A DNA stretch of 19,830 nucleotides from JBFWIL01 sp050256015 (GTDB taxonomy: Bacteria > Bacteroidota > Bacteroidia > Bacteroidales > Prolixibacteraceae): the NCBI GenBank assembly GCA_050256015.1, contig JBFWIL010000016.1, positions 1 through 19,830 of the forward strand, written 5' to 3'. The notes under the pieces are model-generated. The model saw only the letters and a program-made list of their open reading frames with translations, made no database searches and was not told the origin of the DNA. Each line of letters opens with the position of its first letter. Position 1 is the first letter of the stretch. Below, one piece after another: positions 16,829 through 19,830 of this stretch. The position numbers and the translations under genes are program-made.

Positions 16829-18025
16829 ATGTGGAAGAGACTGAAAACAGGAATTGCGATGACCGGTAGTTGTTACCGGCGGGAACTTGAAGCAATATTG
16901 AAAGATCCGGGGGCTATGCTTATCCTTTTCGGAGCCCTGATCATCTATCCAATTACCTACGCTTTTGCCTATAAAAACGAATTGATCCGGGAAATATGCA
17001 CCACCGTCGTGGATCTGGACAACAGCCCCGCAAGCCGTAAACTGGTCCGCATGCTTGAAGCCACGGAACAGCTCGCGGTATCCGGTCAGGCCAACAGCAT
17101 GGAACAGGCCCGCCAGCTTTTCTATGCCGGCAACCAAGGCGGTATTATCTGTATTCCAAAAGATTTTGAACGCAACCTGCTGGCAGGCAGGCAAGCCAAT
17201 GTATCGGTCTATGCAGACGGAAGTTTCTTTTTGATCTACCGGCAGGTAATCAACGGAGCAGTCAGCGCCACGGGTATTTTTTCGGCCGGAGTGGAAATCA
17301 ACAGGCTGACGGCAGAGGGAAAATCTCCTGAACTGGCCATGAAAGCCAGGGATCCGCTGGCCGCAGACCTGCACTTCTGGTTCAACCCTTCATCGGGATA
17401 CGGCACCTTTCTGATGCCCGGCATGATTCTGATCATCCTGCAGCAAACATTACTCATCGGTATCGGAATGATGGGAGGCACCCGAAGGGAAAAGGCACAA
17501 CATAACGAGCCGGTGCCGGTGGCCCTGAGACGGGGCAGCATATTCCCCGTATTGTTCGGAAGGACCTTCAGCTACCTGAGCATTTACTTCATCAACTGCC
17601 TGATTACCCTGGTATGGGTATACAGCTGGTTTGGCTACCCCAGACAGACCAGTCTCCTACCTGTTTTTATGCTGATCCTGCCGTTCCTCCTGTCGGTAAT
17701 CTTCCTGGGCATCTCCCTCTCCGTTCTTTTCCGAAGAAGAGAAGAATCCATGCTGTTCCTGATTTTTTTATCGCCCGTTGTCTTCTTTCTCAGCGGAATA
17801 TCCTGGCCTGCGTCCTCCGTTCCGGATGTTGCATATGCCCTGGCCCATCTTATTCCAAGCACGCTGGTCGTCCCGGCATACCTGCGCCTCCGGATTATGG
17901 GTGCCGGTCTGACCGACATCCGGCCGGAATTCATGATGCTCTTGCTGCAATGTACGGTTTACTTTTTCACCGCCATGCTGGCCATTTATTATGAGGCCTG
18001 GCACGCAAACAAAAAGAGAAACTAA
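16829..18025 (+). CDS. ABC-2-type transporter permease, second of a pair
   Basis: A 398-residue protein with the same layout as its neighbour: first helix at about 28-47 (GAMLILFGALIIYPITYAFAY), a periplasmic domain with TTVVDLDNSPASRKLVRMLE and GGIICIPKDFERNLLAG, then a C-terminal helical bundle from about 190 to 392. In the bundle GYGTFLMPGMILIILQQTLL and GISWPASSVPDVAYALAHLIPST are typical of ABC-2 permeases. It is the last gene of the operon. As in the first permease no nucleotide-binding domain is present, and none is encoded between tolC and the end of the operon. The partner ATPase must come from elsewhere or be lacking. Confidence 0.9.
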   Translation: MWKRLKTGIAMTGSCYRRELEAILKDPGAMLILFGALIIYPITYAFAYKNELIREICTTVVDLDNSPASRKLVRMLEATEQLAVSGQANSMEQARQLFYAGNQGGIICIPKDFERNLLAGRQANVSVYADGSFFLIYRQVINGAVSATGIFSAGVEINRLTAEGKSPELAMKARDPLAADLHFWFNPSSGYGTFLMPGMILIILQQTLLIGIGMMGGTRREKAQHNEPVPVALRRGSIFPVLFGRTFSYLSIYFINCLITLVWVYSWFGYPRQTSLLPVFMLILPFLLSVIFLGISLSVLFRRREESMLFLIFLSPVVFFLSGISWPASSVPDVAYALAHLIPSTLVVPAYLRLRIMGAGLTDIRPEFMMLLLQCTVYFFTAMLAIYYEAWHANKKRN

Positions 18026-18117
18026 TAGTGAAGCTTCAAAAGTCAGTTTCAATTCACGCTGGGCAGTTGCGCGCCTGATAGTATAGCCTTTCATAAGTTG
18101 AGACAGCGACAAACCTT
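18026..18117. other. Short non-coding gap after the permease operon
   Basis: No gene is visible. A 10-bp perfect palindrome, TGAAGCTTCA, lies at 18029-18038, directly after the permease stop codon, but it has no poly-T run. This is the probable boundary between the stable operon and the decayed recombinase region. Confidence 0.3.
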
Positions 18118-18515
18118 TATTTTTATGATCCCCAATAATTTTGCTTTCAGCCTGTCTTTTACAGCATCATTTACAAAAGGAGCAAAGGTTGAAAAGATAG
18201 AGGGCAATATGAGCCGGAAGATACCAGGCATTTACCCAAAATACGAATTAATTAATAACAAGCCACGTTTGCCGCCGTTCTTTTGCATCAAACTTTTATG
18301 GTGAAATACCTACAGCCTTGTTAATAAGCATAACGGCACACAGTACCGAAAAACAGTTTATCGAATACATAGGTAAAACTTCAAATGATTATGCAATTCA
18401 GTTAGCCGAATACTGGAATAAAGAACAACTAAAGGCCAATGATCAGGTGCCTGTGACCGTATTTAAGAAATGCAAAATAACCAAAATGAGAGCAGATATT
18501 GAAATAAAACGATGA
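18118..18515 (+). pseudogene. Tyrosine recombinase (integrase), frameshifted C-terminal fragment
   Basis: Two frames joined at about 18254 give a Bacteroidetes-type tyrosine recombinase end: first GAKVEKIEG...IPGIYPKYELI, then in another frame TSHVCRRSFASNFYGEIP, ISITAHSTEKQFIEYIGKTS and NDYAIQLAEYW. The catalytic Arg (18273-18275), the His of TAHS (18339-18341) and the nucleophilic Tyr of EYIGK (18366-18368) are all kept. The frames are broken by four extra bases (AATA, 18254-18257) inside GAATTAATT...ACAAGCCAC; removing them restores YELITSH. Upstream homology fades near 18118-18170, so the N-terminal half or more is missing. It lies about 285 bp from the 3' end of ssrA, a classic integration site, and reads toward it. 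This is the relic of an integrative element. Confidence 0.78.
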
Positions 18516-18702
18516 CAAAAGAAGAAGAAATAATCAAATATCTGAGCGAATCAAATCAAGAATTGAGCGAGATGTTTACTCCCCAGAAAGAAGTAAAAAA
18601 AGAGGAAAGTATAAAGAAAACGAGGTTGATGAATTTGTCAATCTGATGAGGGATATGAGAGCCCGGAATAAAGATGTTCCCGGCAAAAGGAATACGAAAT
18701 AA
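18512..18702 (+). pseudogene. Small ORF after the integrase relic, probably frameshifted
   Basis: The ATG overlaps the integrase stop as ATGA, which suggests coupled translation. The frame reads MTKEEEIIKYLSESNQELSE and stops at 18646 after 44 residues. If one A is added to the seven-A run at 18595-18601, the frame continues through ENEVDEFVNLMRDMRARN to a stop at 18702, giving a charged protein of 63 residues. I do not recognise a family. Small ORFs coupled to tyrosine recombinase genes are often accessory proteins of mobile elements, but that is only context. A sequencing error in the homopolymer is an alternative to a real frameshift. Confidence 0.45.
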
Positions 18703-18799
18703 ATTTAATCAAATTAAAATACTTTGAAAATGCTTTAAATTGAAGTCGTTAACTAAATGTTAACTAATCCCATTTCAACTATCTGATAATCAATAAATG

Positions 18800-19198
18800 T
18801 AGTGGAGCTGGCGGGAGTCGAACCCGCGTCCAAACGAGGAAGCCATATGCTTTCTACATGCTTAGCCCTGACTTGATTTTCGAGTAAAAACTGGATCACG
18901 GCCACCGATCTTTACCTTAGCTTCTAAAGTTTTGCAACCCAGACGAAGCTGCTGAACTGCTAGCCCCGATTTTCCTGCACCGCCTCTCCGAATAGCCTCA
19001 GAGCAGGGCATCCGGGCGATGTCTTGTCCAGACACCTTGTGCCCGGATTAAGCGTTAACCTACTGAAATTCGGTTACGCAGCAAGAGCGTAATTGTTTTC
19101 GCCAATTAAAGGTTCGGTCATTGAGATTATCGAGCCAACCACCAAAGCTCGGCATGCTTACATACCTCTTCTACCCGCTGTCAAAACCAGTCAGCCCC
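18800..19198 (-). ncRNA. ssrA: Transfer-messenger RNA (tmRNA)
   Basis: Read on the minus strand, the RNA starts GGGGCTGACTGGTTTTGACA and ends with a tRNA-like T-arm GGTTCGACTCCCGCC and the acceptor strand CAGCTCC. The first seven bases pair with that acceptor strand with one G-U. The genome reads CTA after the discriminator A, so the final CCA must be added or corrected afterwards. The mRNA-like part encodes GENNYALAA then TAA (19074-19103), a Bacteroidales tag. It rescues stalled ribosomes and marks the unfinished protein for degradation. On the minus strand TACTTTTG (19213-19220) just upstream matches the -7 promoter consensus. Confidence 0.96.
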
Positions 19199-19212
19199 GG
19201 TAAAAGGAATTA

Positions 19213-19220
19213 CAAAAGTA
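19213..19220 (-). promoter_or_regulatory. Probable -7 promoter element of ssrA
   Basis: TACTTTTG on the minus strand matches TAnnTTTG exactly and ends 14 nt before the mature tmRNA 5' end, a suitable distance for a short precursor leader. No -33 element was found at 19-21 nt. Confidence 0.4.
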
Positions 19221-19378
19221 CAACATTTTTAGGAGCAAAAAACATGCCGCCTGGAAAACTGGGAAAAATATACGAGATATTTTTGTGTCAGGATTACCAA
19301 ACAACGAAAAACAGCCGCTCCAATCGGAAAAACTTTTAAAAAAAGCCTGAATCCGAATCATATATCCAACGAAAATAT

Positions 19379-19386
19379 TAATTTTG
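19379..19386 (+). promoter_or_regulatory. Probable -7 promoter element of tRNA-Pro
   Basis: TAATTTTG matches TAnnTTTG and lies 15 nt before the tRNA, giving a predicted leader of roughly 9 nt. No clear -33 element is present. Confidence 0.4.
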
Positions 19387-19401
19387 CATCCCGTTAAGCA
19401 T

Positions 19402-19474
19402 CGGGATGTAGCGCAGTTGGTAGCGTACCACGTTCGGGACGTGGGGGTCGTCCGTTCGAGTCGGATCATCCCGA
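19402..19474 (+). tRNA. tRNA-Pro, anticodon CGG
   Basis: A 73-nt cloverleaf: acceptor CGGGATG/CATCCCG, D stem GCGC/GCGT, anticodon stem CCACG/CGTGG around the loop TTCGGGA (anticodon CGG, codon CCG), a 5-nt variable loop, T stem GTCCG/CGGAT with loop TTCGAGT, and discriminator A. CCA is not encoded (CAA follows). A terminator follows 26 nt later. Confidence 0.95.
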
Positions 19475-19500
19475 CAAAATGACTAACAGTCAAATTTACA

Positions 19501-19540
19501 AGCCTGCAAATCGTATGATTTACAGGCTTTTTCATTTTTT
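19501..19540 (+). terminator. Rho-independent terminator after tRNA-Pro
   Basis: AGCCTGCAAATC and GATTTACAGGCT pair with one C-A mismatch around GTAT, followed by five T and more T-rich sequence. It would end the tRNA-Pro transcript. Confidence 0.8.
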
Positions 19541-19674
19541 ATAAATCAGTTCGATTTAGACAATTTCAGCAAAAATGAGACCTGTACGGTGAACCAAATG
19601 ATTTATTGATTTTAGTTCACCAGATCAATTCACACAACTGTAAAACAGTATGTTGAATTGATGATTTTGAACCG
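19541..19674. repeat. Non-coding stretch with two dyads and a repeated 9-mer
   Basis: No intact gene. GGTGAAC (19588-19594) pairs with GTTCACC (19615-19621). Next, ATCAATTC (19624-19631) pairs with GAATTGAT (19655-19662), with ACTGT-AAA-ACAGT (19637-19649) nested at its centre. The 9-mer AGTTCACCA at 19614 recurs at 19707 in the same orientation. Next to a decayed recombinase these may be remnants of recombination or regulatory sites. Confidence 0.4.
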
Positions 19675-19830
19675 CTTTAGGTTTGTTTGAGTGGCCTTGT
19701 AAGGGCAGTTCACCACGAGAGAATTCATTTTAATGCAAACACTCAAAAGCTGAACAGTTACCTGAAAGAGATTGCCGACTTATGCGGCATTGAAAAGAAC
19801 CTGACCTTCCATTTGGCACTGCACCTTTGC
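19675..19830 (+). pseudogene. Second tyrosine recombinase fragment, decayed (continues past window)
   Basis: One frame reads VCLSGLV, then NTQKLNSYLKEIADLCGIE and KNLTFHLALHL, which matches the Bacteroides integrase pattern of a FTGL element, Q-K-xN-x-YLKEIADLCGI and LTFHxARHTFA. The intervening catalytic region, normally about 60 residues or more, is missing, and the expected catalytic Arg of H-x-A-R is Leu (ALHL). An in-frame TAG lies at about 19678. It is therefore degraded and differs in type from the relic at 18118. The gene's 3' end is outside the window, so the extent is uncertain. Confidence 0.6.

Noticed and set aside
17768..18112. Minus-strand frame of 114 residues at the end of the second permease
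   Set aside because: Most of it is antisense to the permease; the short part beyond 18025 has no recognisable motif.
18098..18304. Possible stand-alone gene of 68 residues
   Set aside because: It begins at TTG without a ribosome site, and its end (GIYPKYELI) is the upstream piece of the frameshifted integrase.
18741..18760. CRISPR-like or tandem repeat (GTTAACTAA twice)
   Set aside because: Only two short AT-rich copies, with no spacers or array structure.
19191..19535. Minus-strand frame of 114 residues across tRNA-Pro
   Set aside because: It is the reverse complement of the tRNA and its flanks (the MIRLERTTPTSRTWYATNCATSRCL pattern is a common false protein from antisense tRNA).

Overview
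This window looks like Bacteroidales (Bacteroidota) chromosome. The supporting signs are a SusC/SusD-type outer-membrane uptake locus led by an ECF sigma factor and a FecR anti-sigma factor, matches to the Bacteroidetes promoter pattern (TTTG-N19-TAnnTTTG), weak Shine-Dalgarno sites, and a tmRNA whose tag reads GENNYALAA. I cannot name the genus.

Layout. (1) Positions 1-1925, minus strand: a TetR repressor, a periplasmic adaptor and the first 57 codons of an RND pump form one efflux operon. It has a recognisable promoter and a likely autorepressor operator. (2) Positions 1988-10031, minus strand: a glycan-utilisation locus in the order ECF sigma, FecR, SusC-type TonB-dependent receptor, GH78 alpha-L-rhamnosidase-like enzyme. 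The receptor gene is not normal. Its last ~223 codons are the C-terminal part of a SusD lipoprotein, so the end of the SusC barrel and the first half or more of SusD are missing and the remains are fused in frame. (3) Positions 10032-10381: a divergent intergenic region. (4) Positions 10382-12938, plus strand: a DUF362 protein with a twin-arginine signal, followed 7 nt later by a large membrane polyferredoxin that resembles a NapH-NapG fusion, then a strong terminator. (5) Positions 13111-18025, plus strand: TolC-type outer-membrane factor, HlyD-type adaptor and two ABC-2-type permeases in a tight operon that contains no ATPase gene. (6) Positions 18026-19830: a scrapyard around two RNA genes. 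A frameshifted C-terminal fragment of a tyrosine recombinase and a small frameshifted ORF lie just downstream of the 3' end of ssrA. Beyond ssrA are tRNA-Pro(CGG), its terminator, two dyads and a second, decayed recombinase fragment that runs off the window.

How it works together. The sigma/FecR pair would normally receive a signal from the STN domain of the SusC receptor and induce the receptor and rhamnosidase. Here the signalling half of the receptor is intact while the transport half is damaged. The DUF362/polyferredoxin pair suggests an electron-transfer route across the inner membrane with an unknown partner. The two efflux systems are independent of each other.

The observations I rate highest are the in-frame SusC-SusD chimera, the NapH/NapG-like fusion paired with a Tat-exported DUF362 protein, the three adjoining dyads in the leader of the chimera gene, and the recombinase relics around ssrA and tRNA-Pro. 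I found no convincing entirely new system.
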